DNA from: Wolinella sp052170135
Lineage (GTDB): Bacteria > Campylobacterota > Campylobacteria > Campylobacterales > Helicobacteraceae
NCBI GenBank assembly: GCA_052170135.1
Contig: JBQNBC010000006.1
Coordinates: 36,550-100,549 of the forward strand
Direction of reading: 5' to 3'
DNA: 64,000 nucleotides
Shown here: piece after piece, positions 1-8,553 of the stretch
Numbering within the stretch: the first letter of the stretch is position 1
How the letters are laid out: each line of letters opens with the position of its first letter
Position numbers and translations under genes: made by a program
Notes under the pieces: model-generated
The model's database searches: none
What the model saw: only the letters and a program-made list of their open reading frames with translations
What the model was told of the DNA's origin: nothing

Positions 1-233
1 TTGTCTCTCTGAACTTTTTTGTTGTCTAATTTTATTGACCTGTTTGCTTGTTTTATTGTGTAAAGGAAGTGAATAATCACATCCTCGCTGGATATTAACA
101 ATGGGGATTGTGTTATGGAGGTTAAAGTTAGAGTGCCACTAAAACGTTCATTCTGGATTATTGAGTGTTTTTAGGTTTTATAATGATGTGATATCTGTAG
201 AGGATTCCTAGCTGTGATGCTAGGAATTGTGCG
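1..233. other. Left edge, no gene seen
   Basis: I see no supported coding region between the window edge and the ferredoxin stop codon. The only clear structure is the stem-loop at 204-227, listed separately. Confidence 0.5.
204..227 (-). terminator. Stem-loop behind the ferredoxin gene
   Basis: A perfect 9-bp inverted repeat (ATTCCTAGC, 6-nt loop, GCTAGGAAT) lies 7 nt past the ferredoxin stop on the minus strand. No run of T follows it in that direction, so it may be a 3'-end stabiliser or a weak terminator rather than a classical Rho-independent one. Confidence 0.45.
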
Positions 234-518
234 TTAGTTTACACAGGCAGTTTTGCCATCTCGCTGGGCTGCGCTGATTTCATCTCTGTATGGTTGCCCG
301 CTTATTGGCTCACTCCATACGATACAGCCCTCTGTTGGGCATGCGCTAGCACATGCTGGCTCATCGTGATGTCCTACACATTCTACGCACTTATCAGCAT
401 AGACAAAGTAGATTCCTTCACCTTTTGGGTTATCATCGTCATCTACAATGGCTTCCACTGGGCACTCATCGATACAGGCTCCACAGGCTATGCAAATATC
501 GGTAATTTTAACTGACAT
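234..518 (-). CDS. 2[4Fe-4S] ferredoxin, Allochromatium (Alvin) type
   Basis: This 94-residue soluble ferredoxin should bind two [4Fe-4S] clusters and carry low-potential electrons, for example from pyruvate:ferredoxin oxidoreductase encoded at 5.2-8.4 kb. The first cluster motif is C9-x2-C12-x2-C15-x3-C19-P. The second is C44-x2-C47-x8-C56-x3-C60-P, and the 8-residue insert between its second and third cysteines, with an extra C65 and a C-terminal tail, is the mark of the Alvin-type family. A ribosome binding site (AAGGAGAAA) precedes the ATG. It is a single gene followed by a stem-loop. The family call is firm; the partner proteins are inferred. Confidence 0.93.
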   Translation of the reverse strand: MSVKITDICIACGACIDECPVEAIVDDDDNPKGEGIYFVYADKCVECVGHHDEPACASACPTEGCIVWSEPISGQPYRDEISAAQRDGKTACVN

Positions 519-609
519 CAGTTTCTCCTTATAAGTTTGTTAAAGCTGGCAAGTATATTTAACGAAGAATAAAAGCAGCATAAATGCGGACCGCCACGAA
601 GGCGGATGA

Positions 610-1782
610 TTATTTTAGATTAAAATAATCCCTTATCTCAGCTGCCTTATCTGTTTTTTCCCATGTGAATTCTGGTAGCTCACGCCCAAAGTGCCCATAA
701 GTAGCAGTTTTGCGGTAGATTGGACGGAGTAGATCTAGGCTTTCGATAATGCCCTTTGGAGTGAGTCGGAATAGCTTTCTAACGCAAGCTTCTAGCTCGC
801 TATCGTTTACTTTACCTGTGCCGTGCGTATCGACTAGAATTGATACTGGCTCGACTACACCAATTGCGTATGCGATTTGTATGGTTGCACGATCGCATAT
901 TCCTGATGCGACTAGATTCTTTGCTACATATCGTGCTGCGTATGCGCCACTTCTATCGACTTTCGTCGGATCCTTTCCTGAGAATGCCCCACCACCGTGT
1001 GGGCAGCTACCACCGTATGTATCGACAATTATTTTTCGTCCTGTTAGTCCTGCATCGCCCTGTGGACCACCGATTACGAAGTTTCCTGTTGGATTTATAA
1101 AGTAGCGAATGTTATCACTCATATACTCTTTTGGGATTGCTTTTTTGATTATTTCTTCAATTACATCATTCTTTAGCTTTTCGTATGTCGTGTTTACGCC
1201 ATCAAATGGAGCGTGCTGCGTTGATACAACGATCGTATCGATTCCCACTGGTTTTTCGTCGACATATCTTACTGTGACTTGTGATTTTCCATCTGGGCGT
1301 AAGTTTGTGATGATGCCTTTTTTACGCGCCTGGGCTAGCCCTTCTGTTATTTTGTGTGCCAAATATATAGGTAGAGGCATTAGCACATCCGTTTCTCTGC
1401 ACGCATAGCCAAACATCAAGCCCTGATCGCCCGCGCCTATCTCGCCATCTTCGCGATCTACGCCTTGATTTATGTCTGGGCTTTGCTCGCCTACGCCATT
1501 TAGGATTCCTGCACTTCGATAGTCAAAGCCAAACTGGGCATCTGTGTATCCGATTTCCTGCACGACTTCTCGTGCAATAGTTTGCATAGGCGCATAGGTT
1601 TCGGTCTTTAGCTCGCCAGCAATGACACAAAAGCCATTTGAAAGTAGTGTTTCACACGCCACTCGTGCCTTTTTATCGCGCGCTATGATGTAGTCAAGAA
1701 TCGCATCGCTAATCTGATCTGCCATTTTATCCGGATGTCCTTCGGTAACAGATTCTGATGTAAATAAGAACTCTTTTTTCAT
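610..1782 (-). CDS. metK: S-adenosylmethionine synthetase
   Basis: Methionine adenosyltransferase makes S-adenosylmethionine from methionine and ATP in the cytoplasm. The 390-residue length is normal for the family. The N-terminus carries the conserved GHPDK segment (H16, D18), followed by GAGDQGLMFGYA in the middle and the glycine-rich loop GGGAFSGKDPTKVDRS. It is transcribed alone. A candidate -10 (TAGAAT) lies at 1823-1828 on the minus strand. SAM is also the methyl donor whose by-product is recycled by LuxS, encoded at 10.2 kb. There is nothing unusual in the reading frame. Confidence 0.98.
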   Translation of the reverse strand: MKKEFLFTSESVTEGHPDKMADQISDAILDYIIARDKKARVACETLLSNGFCVIAGELKTETYAPMQTIAREVVQEIGYTDAQFGFDYRSAGILNGVGEQSPDINQGVDREDGEIGAGDQGLMFGYACRETDVLMPLPIYLAHKITEGLAQARKKGIITNLRPDGKSQVTVRYVDEKPVGIDTIVVSTQHAPFDGVNTTYEKLKNDVIEEIIKKAIPKEYMSDNIRYFINPTGNFVIGGPQGDAGLTGRKIIVDTYGGSCPHGGGAFSGKDPTKVDRSGAYAARYVAKNLVASGICDRATIQIAYAIGVVEPVSILVDTHGTGKVNDSELEACVRKLFRLTPKGIIESLDLLRPIYRKTATYGHFGRELPEFTWEKTDKAAEIRDYFNLK

Positions 1783-2189
1783 AAATTCACCTTGTATTTT
1801 AATTTTTTTGCAAAATCTCGAAATTCTAGCAGAGGCAAGTTTATTTTTAAATTTAATGCCCTTGGCACATTTTTTAAATCTATAAGATTATGGCTTTGAT
1901 GATGAGATATATCGGGGAGCTTTTAAAATCCATAAAGCATGGGTAGCTTCTTTGTGGTAACGACTTTTTACTTTTAGCCTACAAAAGCTGTGCAATTTAT
2001 GATAAAAAGCAAGAGGTTTAGATGTCTTGTGAAATTATATTTGCAGTTCTATGCACCGATTCTTTACATGGCTGTGTAATTTTTATATAAACCTTAATTT
2101 AAGTCATAAGAAAGCTTTAATCTCATACAATCCCGCCACGTTTTAGCGCGGTGAAACTGTGCTAAGCAAATATATCAAGAGGCACGATT
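1783..2189. other. Divergent intergenic region metK/rplM
   Basis: This 407-nt stretch has no credible coding frame. It holds the promoters of two divergent units. On the minus strand TAGAAT (1823-1828) suits metK. On the plus strand TACAAT (2126-2131) suits rplM, followed by a GC-rich leader (CCGC...GCGG) that could fold in the mRNA. I looked for a SAM riboswitch upstream of metK and saw no convincing structure. Confidence 0.4.
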
Positions 2190-2609
2190 ATGAATATGAC
2201 AAAAATGGCGAAAGCTAATGAAATTAAGCGCGAATGGGTTGTGCTTGATGCAGAGGGCAAGACGTTTGGTCGTTTGATGACAGAGGTTGCTACTCTTTTG
2301 CGCGGGAAGCATAAACCTTCATACACTCCGCATGTAGATTGCGGTGATTTTGTGGTCATTATTAACGCAACAAAGGTTAATTTTAGCGGATTAAAGATTG
2401 ACGCAAAGGAGTATTTCACTCACTCAGGCTACTTTGGTAGCACAAAGTCTCAGACGCTAAAAGAGCTTCTAGAGAAGAATCCAGAGAAGCTATTTAAACT
2501 AGCTGCACGAGGGATGTTGCCTAAGACAAAGCTAGGGCGCGCGATGCTTAAAAAGCTAAAAGTTTATGCGGGTAGCGAACACCCACACACCGCACAAGTT
2601 ACAAAGTAA
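2190..2609 (+). CDS. rplM: 50S ribosomal protein L13
   Basis: A 139-residue protein matching bacterial L13 over its length, with hallmarks such as VDCGDFVVIINA, FTHSGYFGSTKS and RGMLPKTKLGRAM. L13 is an early-assembling 23S rRNA-binding protein. I keep the ATG at 2190 because AAGAGG lies about 7 nt upstream; the in-frame ATG at 2196 is too far from it. The gene is 12 nt upstream of rpsI, the usual rplM-rpsI operon. Confidence 0.97.
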   Translation: MNMTKMAKANEIKREWVVLDAEGKTFGRLMTEVATLLRGKHKPSYTPHVDCGDFVVIINATKVNFSGLKIDAKEYFTHSGYFGSTKSQTLKELLEKNPEKLFKLAARGMLPKTKLGRAMLKKLKVYAGSEHPHTAQVTK

Positions 2610-2621
2610 GGATAGATAGAA

Positions 2622-3011
2622 ATGGCAAAGATTTATGCAACAGGGAAACGAAAAACTGCGATTGCGAAGGTGTGGCTTACTCCAGGTAGTGGCAAGCTAG
2701 TCGTGAATGACACAAGCCTAAACGACTGGCTTGGTGGACATGAAGCAATTAAAATGAAAGTAATGCAACCACTTCTTTTGACGAAACAAGAGGCTAGCGT
2801 AGATATCGTATCTATCACACTTGGCGGTGGCTACTCAGCGCAAGCAGAGGCGCTTAGACATGGGATTTCAAAAGCACTTGCGGCTTATGATGTTGCATTC
2901 CGTGCGGTTCTTAAGCCAAAAGGTTTGCTAACACGCGATTCTCGTGTGGTCGAGCGAAAGAAATACGGAAAGCGCAAAGCACGCCGAAGTCCACAATTCT
3001 CAAAGAGATAA
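2622..3011 (+). CDS. rpsI: 30S ribosomal protein S9
   Basis: A 129-residue S9 protein of the small subunit, whose C-terminal tail reaches the P-site tRNA. It begins with the typical YATGKRKTAIAKVWL segment and ends in a very basic tail (KKYGKRKARRSPQFSKR) whose final S-K-R is characteristic of the family. It is the second gene of the rplM-rpsI operon. Confidence 0.98.
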   Translation: MAKIYATGKRKTAIAKVWLTPGSGKLVVNDTSLNDWLGGHEAIKMKVMQPLLLTKQEASVDIVSITLGGGYSAQAEALRHGISKALAAYDVAFRAVLKPKGLLTRDSRVVERKKYGKRKARRSPQFSKR

Positions 3012-3164
3012 ACTACTTATTTGCGCATGGGGCTTGGCTCTCTGCGCTCATATATCTTGCAACTCCAGTAAAATCTAGCACGACAAGAATCTACAGTTAT
3101 CAGCTCTCAAGCAACACGCTTTTGACGCCATTGCTATTATCGCAAATACAATCAAAGGTCTTTT

Positions 3165-4490
3165 ATGGCAGCTATAAATCTCGCTACAGATCCAGTTTTT
3201 AAACTCTTTTCCTACTACTTTTTCCCGGCATTTTTTGGATTATTTGTATTGTCTACTGATGTCTTTTTTGATGGATTGTTTGTTGGGCATGGAGTGGGTG
3301 CGATTGGGCTTGCTGCTGTAAATATGTGTGTGCCGGTATTCTATATTTTTATGAGCCTTGAGCTTTTATTTAGCTTTGGTGGTGCGGTCATGGTCTCTAT
3401 TGCCCTTGGTAGGGGCGATGAAGCGCAAGCCAGGAGAATCTTTAGCTCAGTGACTTCATTTATGTTTATTTTTTCATCGATTCTTGGGCTTGCCCTGTAT
3501 TTTTCACTTGAGTGGTTGCTTGGCGTGCTTGGTGCTAGCGGTGAGCTATTTACATTTGCGCGTGAGTATCTGAGCGTGATAGTGCTTGCTACGCCAATTA
3601 TGATGATGCACCCAGTGCTAGAGGCGTTTGTGCGAAATGACCGTGCCCCATATCTTGCTATGAGTTCGATGGTTGTTGGTTCGCTTTGCAATATTGTGTT
3701 GAACTATACATTTATCTTTGTATTTTCGCTTGGGCTTTTTGGTGCAGCTTTAGCCACGGTCATAGGGCATAGTATTGGTATTGCGATTTTGCTTTCGCAT
3801 TTTATTTTTCGTCGGGGGAGTCTCCATTTTGAAAATCTAAAAATCACACCACATATAATTTTAAATGCATTTAAAAATGGACTTTCACCAGCTTTTACCG
3901 AGGCGAGTGCGGGTATTGTTATCGCGCTTTTTAATCTCAATATTCTCGAGATTGCCGGTGGTGAGGGAGTGGCTGTATTTGGAGCGGTGAGTTATGTTGG
4001 CTTTATGGCGATAACAGCTTTAATAGCCACTTCGCAAGGTATGCAGCCAATTGTGAGCTTTAATCACGGTGCTCAAAATTATGCGCGAGTGAGAGAAGTT
4101 TTTTCTTTTTCATTAAAGGTTGCTTTGGCTTTAGGTGTTGGAATTTATACGCTTAGCTATATTTTTAGTCCACAGCTCTCAACTCTATTTTTCCCAAATG
4201 ATTCTAAGCTTGCTGGTGATAGTGTCGAAGCGATGAGAATCTACTACACTGGTTATCTATTTTTGGGTGCGAATATCCTAAGCGCAGTATTTTTTCAGTC
4301 TATTGAGCGTCCTAAACCATCTTTTCTAATTTCAATTTTCTATAATTTCATTTTTGTTGTGGCTTGGCTTATGATAATGCCCGAGTTTTTTGGGCTTGTT
4401 GGCGTGTGGCTTAGCTATCCACTTGCTATGGCGAGTGGGTTTTTGCTTGCTGTTGGCGTAATTATTTATATAGGTAGAAATAAACTATAG
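3165..4490 (+). CDS. MATE family multidrug/toxin exporter
   Basis: A 441-residue polytopic inner-membrane protein with about twelve hydrophobic segments in two similar halves, as expected for MATE (multi antimicrobial extrusion) cation/drug antiporters. The start has a short AAAGG 8-9 nt upstream of the ATG. It is 8 nt upstream of the HAD phosphatase and likely co-transcribed with it. The substrate cannot be read from sequence, and it could equally be a DinF-like or metabolite exporter of the same superfamily. Confidence 0.88.
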   Translation: MAAINLATDPVFKLFSYYFFPAFFGLFVLSTDVFFDGLFVGHGVGAIGLAAVNMCVPVFYIFMSLELLFSFGGAVMVSIALGRGDEAQARRIFSSVTSFMFIFSSILGLALYFSLEWLLGVLGASGELFTFAREYLSVIVLATPIMMMHPVLEAFVRNDRAPYLAMSSMVVGSLCNIVLNYTFIFVFSLGLFGAALATVIGHSIGIAILLSHFIFRRGSLHFENLKITPHIILNAFKNGLSPAFTEASAGIVIALFNLNILEIAGGEGVAVFGAVSYVGFMAITALIATSQGMQPIVSFNHGAQNYARVREVFSFSLKVALALGVGIYTLSYIFSPQLSTLFFPNDSKLAGDSVEAMRIYYTGYLFLGANILSAVFFQSIERPKPSFLISIFYNFIFVVAWLMIMPEFFGLVGVWLSYPLAMASGFLLAVGVIIYIGRNKL

Positions 4491-4498
4491 GAGAGAGT

Positions 4499-5173
4499 GT
4501 GAAAGATTGCATTATTTTATTTGATTTAGATGGGACGTTGATAGATTCTACTGAGGCTATATATGAGAGTTTTTGTGTAGCATATAGCGAACTTGGTGGC
4601 GAGATTCCTAGTAGAGAATCGATAATTCAATTAATAGGTCATACGCTTGAGGATATGTTTATAAAGCTAGGAATCAAAGAGGAGTATGCTACTAGATATG
4701 TGGCGCGCTATAAGGAGCATTATCGCACGGTGTCGATTCCTAAAACTGTGCTACTAGCAAATGCTAAAAATGCTATCACGCTTGCTGGTAGCTTTGCCAT
4801 GCTTGGTGTGGTGACGACTAAAACAGGGAGATTCTCACGTGAGCTACTAGAGCACTTTGGCTTGCTTGGCTTTTTCGAGACAGTCATTGGGCGCGAAGAT
4901 GTAACGCATGTAAAGCCTCATGCTGAGCCTATTTTGAAAGCTTTGGGTAGTTTTGAAACATCAAGGCAGATTCTAGAATCTGGGCGAGTGTTTATGATTG
5001 GTGATACACCTCTGGATATTATGAGTGCGCAAAATGCGGGAGTTAATGATATTGGAGTGTTGAGTGGATATGCTAATGAAAATATCTTAAAAACTTATAC
5101 AAAAAACATCGCAAACAACGCTCTAGAGGCTATTTGTCTCATAAGAGATAGACTAGGAATCAAAGGTGTGTAA
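4499..5173 (+). CDS. HAD-superfamily hydrolase, phosphoglycolate phosphatase-like
   Basis: A 224-residue cytoplasmic HAD hydrolase of the Gph/PGP type. Motif I is LFDLDGTLIDS with nucleophile D9 and acid D11. Motif II is the V-V-T-T-K segment, and motif IV is MIGDTPLDIMSAQNAG. A helical cap lies between motifs I and II. The start is GTG, preceded by GGAGAGA. It probably dephosphorylates a small phosphometabolite such as 2-phosphoglycolate; specificity is inferred from family only. Confidence 0.85.
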   Translation: MKDCIILFDLDGTLIDSTEAIYESFCVAYSELGGEIPSRESIIQLIGHTLEDMFIKLGIKEEYATRYVARYKEHYRTVSIPKTVLLANAKNAITLAGSFAMLGVVTTKTGRFSRELLEHFGLLGFFETVIGREDVTHVKPHAEPILKALGSFETSRQILESGRVFMIGDTPLDIMSAQNAGVNDIGVLSGYANENILKTYTKNIANNALEAICLIRDRLGIKGV

Positions 5174-5199
5174 AAAGGGGGCTTTAAGTCCCGCTTACA
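5169..5199 (+). terminator. Imperfect stem-loop between the HAD gene and porG
   Basis: TGTAA at 5169-5173 pairs with TTACA at 5195-5199, and the interior GGGGGCTT/AAGTCCC extends the stem with wobble pairs. It overlaps the HAD stop codon and lacks a T-run, so its terminator activity is uncertain. Confidence 0.3.
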
Positions 5200-5245
5200 T
5201 AAAATTTAAGGCTTTTAGCTTGACTCAAGGAGGCTTTGAGAAATC

Positions 5246-5806
5246 ATGTTAGAAATTAGATGGCATAGTCGCGCTGGACAGGGTGCGGTTACGGGCGCAA
5301 AGGGCTTGGCTGACGTTATCGCCGGGACCGGGAAAGAGGTGCAAGCATTTGCATTTTATGGCTCTGCAAAGCGTGGCGCAGCAATGACGGCGTATAATAG
5401 AATCGATGATGAGCCGATACAAAATCATGAGAAATTTATGAATCCAGACTATGTTTTGGTAATTGACCCAGGCTTGACGTTTATCACTGATATTTGTGCT
5501 AATGAGAAGTCAACGACAAAATATATCATCACGACACATCTAAGCAAAGAGGAGCTTTTGGATAAGAAGCCAGATCTCAAGGGCAAGGAGGTCTATACGC
5601 TAGACTGTATTCAGATTTCGCTCGATACTCTTGGTAAGGCGATTCCTAATGCACCGATGCTTGGAGCTTTTATAAAGGTTTCTGGCATTCTCGAACTTGA
5701 TTTTTTCTTGAACGCTTTCAAAAAAGTGCTCGGTAAAAAGCTTCCACAAAAGATTATTGATGCGAACATGGTCGCGATTAAGCGCGCCTATGATGAAGTG
5801 AAATAA
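5246..5806 (+). CDS. porG: Pyruvate:ferredoxin (flavodoxin) oxidoreductase, gamma subunit
   Basis: This 186-residue protein is the gamma subunit of the four-subunit PFOR, the strict-anaerobe/microaerophile alternative to pyruvate dehydrogenase that makes acetyl-CoA and reduces ferredoxin or flavodoxin. It begins with the family signature LEIRWHSRAGQGAVTGAKGLA. An AAGGAGG lies upstream of the ATG. Gene order gamma-delta-alpha-beta matches the Helicobacter por operon. Some databases call this subunit PorC. Confidence 0.95.
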   Translation: MLEIRWHSRAGQGAVTGAKGLADVIAGTGKEVQAFAFYGSAKRGAAMTAYNRIDDEPIQNHEKFMNPDYVLVIDPGLTFITDICANEKSTTKYIITTHLSKEELLDKKPDLKGKEVYTLDCIQISLDTLGKAIPNAPMLGAFIKVSGILELDFFLNAFKKVLGKKLPQKIIDANMVAIKRAYDEVK

Positions 5807-5816
5807 GGAGAAAGCT

Positions 5817-6215
5817 ATGGACTACAAAGGTTGGAATGAGTTTGAAATTGGCTCGGTTCTTTTTCCGTTCAAAGACAATGGAGAATCTGAAGTGCAAAAA
5901 CACGCTGAAGAGCGCACCTATAATAGTGATAACTCATATACAGCAAGCACTGCGCATTGGCGCGTGGAGAAGCCAGTTTATAATCCAGCAGGCTGTATTA
6001 ACTGCTACTTTTGTTGGCTGTATTGTCCCGATTCTTCGATTCTTGTGCGAAATGAGAAGATGACCGGGATTGACTATACCCACTGTAAAGGCTGTGGTGT
6101 GTGTGTGAGTGTCTGCCCTACTAATCCAAAATCACTGATTATGTTTAGCGATCACGAGAGCGAGGAGAGCGCAATAGCCGCTTGGCCTGCAAAAGAAGAG
6201 AAGAAAAAGGACTAA
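5817..6215 (+). CDS. porD: Pyruvate:ferredoxin oxidoreductase, delta (ferredoxin-like) subunit
   Basis: A 132-residue subunit with two [4Fe-4S] motifs: C60-x2-C63-x2-C66-x3-C70-P and C90-x2-C93-x2-C96-x3-C100-P. It passes electrons from the TPP site of PorAB to the external acceptor. It has an N-terminal extension of about 55 residues, as in Helicobacter PorD. GGAGAAAGCT lies directly before the ATG. It is the second gene of the por operon, 10 nt behind porG. Confidence 0.95.
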   Translation: MDYKGWNEFEIGSVLFPFKDNGESEVQKHAEERTYNSDNSYTASTAHWRVEKPVYNPAGCINCYFCWLYCPDSSILVRNEKMTGIDYTHCKGCGVCVSVCPTNPKSLIMFSDHESEESAIAAWPAKEEKKKD

Positions 6216-6218
6216 GCC

Positions 6219-7442
6219 ATGGCAGAAAAGATAGAGCTCCAAGAGATTGAGGTTTGGGATGGGAATATGGCAGCGACGCATGCGATGCGTCAAGCGAGAA
6301 TCGATGTAGTCGCGGCGTATCCAATAACGCCATCTACGCCTATCGTGATGAACTACAGTAGCTTTTTGGCTAATGGTCATATAGATGGTGAGTTTGTAAT
6401 GGTGGAATCTGAGCATGCTGCGATGAGTGGTTGTGTTGGTGCAGCAGCGGCTGGCGGGCGTGTTGCGACTGCAACTAGCTCGCAAGGATTTGCTCTTATG
6501 GTTGAAGTATTATATCAAGCGTCTGGTATGCGTTTGCCTATCGTGCTGAATGTCGTGAATCGTGCACTTGCTTCCCCGTTAAATGTTAATGGCGATCACT
6601 CTGATATGTATCTAGGACGCGATGCTGGTTGGGTGAATTTATGTACATATAATCCACAAGAAGCATATGACTTTAATCTTATGGCATTTAAAATTGCTGA
6701 AGATTATGATGTGCGATTGCCAGTTATGGTGCATCAAGATGGCTTTATCTGCTCGCATACAGCACAAAATGTTCGTCCATTGCAAGATGATGTTGCCTAT
6801 AACTTCATTGGTGACTACAAGCCAAAGAATCCTATGCTCGACTTTAGTAAGCCAGCGACTTATGGTGCGCAGACAGAAGAAGATTGGCACTTTGAGCACA
6901 AAGCGCGACATCATAATGACCTTATGAACTCAATTAGTGTTATTGAGCGTACATTTAAGGAGTTTAAAGCTCTGACTGGACGGGAATACAAGACCGTTGA
7001 AAGCTACGATATGGATGATGCAGAGGTGGCTATAGTGGCACTTGGTACAACTGTAGAATCAGCAAGAATCGCAGCTAAAGAAGCGCGCAAGCAGGGAATT
7101 AAAGCTGGTGTAGTTTCAATGCGCGTGTTGAGACCATTCCCATACAAAGCAATTGGTGAGGCACTCAAAAATTGTAAGGCTGTTGCATTTTTGGATAGGA
7201 GCTTGCCAGCTGGTGCTATGGGTATGCTGTTTAATGAGTGCGCAGCAGCTATCTATCAGGTTAATGCTGGGAATCGCCCAGTTCTGTCGAATTACATTTA
7301 TGGGCTTGGTGGACGTGATATGAAGCAATCGGATCTATTGCAAATTTACAAAGAACAGAAGGTAAATGCCGATGCTGGTAAATTGATGATTCCTACACAG
7401 CAGTTTATTGGTCTTCGTGGGCCGAATATTGGCTTTAATTAA
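6219..7442 (+). CDS. porA: Pyruvate:ferredoxin oxidoreductase, alpha subunit
   Basis: A 407-residue alpha subunit. The N-terminal pyrimidine-binding domain contains the AAYPITPSTPI segment that helps bind pyruvate and thiamine diphosphate. The C-terminal half carries the transketolase C-type domain (VAIVALGTTVESA). It forms the catalytic heart with PorB. The gene starts 3 nt after porD and is followed by porB after 16 nt. Confidence 0.96.
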   Translation: MAEKIELQEIEVWDGNMAATHAMRQARIDVVAAYPITPSTPIVMNYSSFLANGHIDGEFVMVESEHAAMSGCVGAAAAGGRVATATSSQGFALMVEVLYQASGMRLPIVLNVVNRALASPLNVNGDHSDMYLGRDAGWVNLCTYNPQEAYDFNLMAFKIAEDYDVRLPVMVHQDGFICSHTAQNVRPLQDDVAYNFIGDYKPKNPMLDFSKPATYGAQTEEDWHFEHKARHHNDLMNSISVIERTFKEFKALTGREYKTVESYDMDDAEVAIVALGTTVESARIAAKEARKQGIKAGVVSMRVLRPFPYKAIGEALKNCKAVAFLDRSLPAGAMGMLFNECAAAIYQVNAGNRPVLSNYIYGLGGRDMKQSDLLQIYKEQKVNADAGKLMIPTQQFIGLRGPNIGFN

Positions 7443-7458
7443 GCATTTGGAGAGCGAA

Positions 7459-8403
7459 ATGAACGATATAAAGAATCTAAAACAATACTCTAAGGCAGCA
7501 GAACGCTTTGAGGGTGCGCACCTCCTATGTCCTGGCTGTGCACACGGAATGATTGTGCGTGAGGTGCTAAACGTTACTGATGCTCCGCTACTTCTCGCTG
7601 CATCAACTGGTTGTCTTGAGGTAAGTACCGCTGTTTATCCATATACATCATGGGATGTTCCATGGATTCACATTGGGTTTGAAAATAGTTCAACAGCAAT
7701 AGCTGGTGCAGAAGCTATGTATAAGGCGTTAGAGAGAAAAGGACGGCTCTACTCTGACAAGAAGCCGAAATTTGTCGCTTTTGGTGGTGATGGCTCGACA
7801 TATGACATTGGATTTCAGTTTATCAGCGGCTGCTTTGAGCGTGGACACGACATTACGTATATCTGTCTTGACAATGAAGTTTATGCAAATACTGGTGGTC
7901 AGCGTAGCGGTTCTACACCTATTGGCGCTAGCACTACCACTACGCCAGCTGGTCGTGTAAGCTATGGTAAAAAGGACAAAAAGAAAGATATGCTAGCTAT
8001 TATGGCAGCGCATGGTGCACCTTATGTAGCGCAGGTTGCACCAAACAAGTGGAAAGATATGTCAAAAAAGCTCAAACAAGCCCTAGAGACTGAAGGTCCA
8101 GCGTATATAAATGCAATGAGTGCATGTACCACAGAATGGAAGTTTGAGTCGAATTTGACGGTTGAGGTGAGTGATTTAGCGGTTGATTCTCTCGTGTTCC
8201 CGCTATATGAGATCATTAATGGTACAGAGCTAAATATCACATATCGTCCTAAAAATATCATCCCTGTACGCGATTATCTCGCAGCGCAAGGACGCTTTAA
8301 GCATCTTTTTAAAAAAGAGAATGAGCATATCATCGAGCAGTGGCAAAAAGATGTAGATGAACGATGGGTATTACTCCAAAGGCGTGAAGAGGCGAGAGTG
8401 TAG
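7459..8403 (+). CDS. porB: Pyruvate:ferredoxin oxidoreductase, beta (TPP-binding) subunit
   Basis: A 314-residue beta subunit. C24-x2-C27 in LLCPGCAHG and C52 (STGC) contribute to a [4Fe-4S] site. GGDGSTYDIG followed by DNEVYANTGGQRSG forms the thiamine diphosphate/Mg site. I place the start at the ATG at 7459, preceded by TTTGGAGAGCGAA. An in-frame start at 7408 is open but would overlap porA and add 17 unrelated residues. It ends the por operon and is followed by a good terminator. Confidence 0.96.
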   Translation: MNDIKNLKQYSKAAERFEGAHLLCPGCAHGMIVREVLNVTDAPLLLAASTGCLEVSTAVYPYTSWDVPWIHIGFENSSTAIAGAEAMYKALERKGRLYSDKKPKFVAFGGDGSTYDIGFQFISGCFERGHDITYICLDNEVYANTGGQRSGSTPIGASTTTTPAGRVSYGKKDKKKDMLAIMAAHGAPYVAQVAPNKWKDMSKKLKQALETEGPAYINAMSACTTEWKFESNLTVEVSDLAVDSLVFPLYEIINGTELNITYRPKNIIPVRDYLAAQGRFKHLFKKENEHIIEQWQKDVDERWVLLQRREEARV

Positions 8404-8440
8404 CCAAGAAAAGGGGCTTTTGTTTGGCTTTTATTTTTTT
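8402..8440 (+). terminator. Rho-independent terminator of the por operon
   Basis: AGCCAA plus an A-rich arm pairs with a T-rich arm plus TTGGCT, starting at the porB stop codon. It is followed by TTTTATTTTTTTT. This is the clearest intrinsic terminator in the window. Confidence 0.75.
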
Positions 8441-8553
8441 TGAAATTTAGCATTATCAGGTGAGATTCTTATGCGTTTTAGGTGTTTGAGAATCTCGCTT
8501 TTTAAGGTAGTTCTATGCTTTATGGTAATTTTTCTTACGGATCTGGTTTGTAA

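Noticed and set aside
749..1408. Plus-strand frames opposite metK
   Set aside because: They are mirror frames of a highly conserved gene with no start signals of their own.
1783..2189. SAM riboswitch upstream of metK
   Set aside because: No SAM-I or SAM-II like core could be recognised, and such elements are not typical of this phylum.
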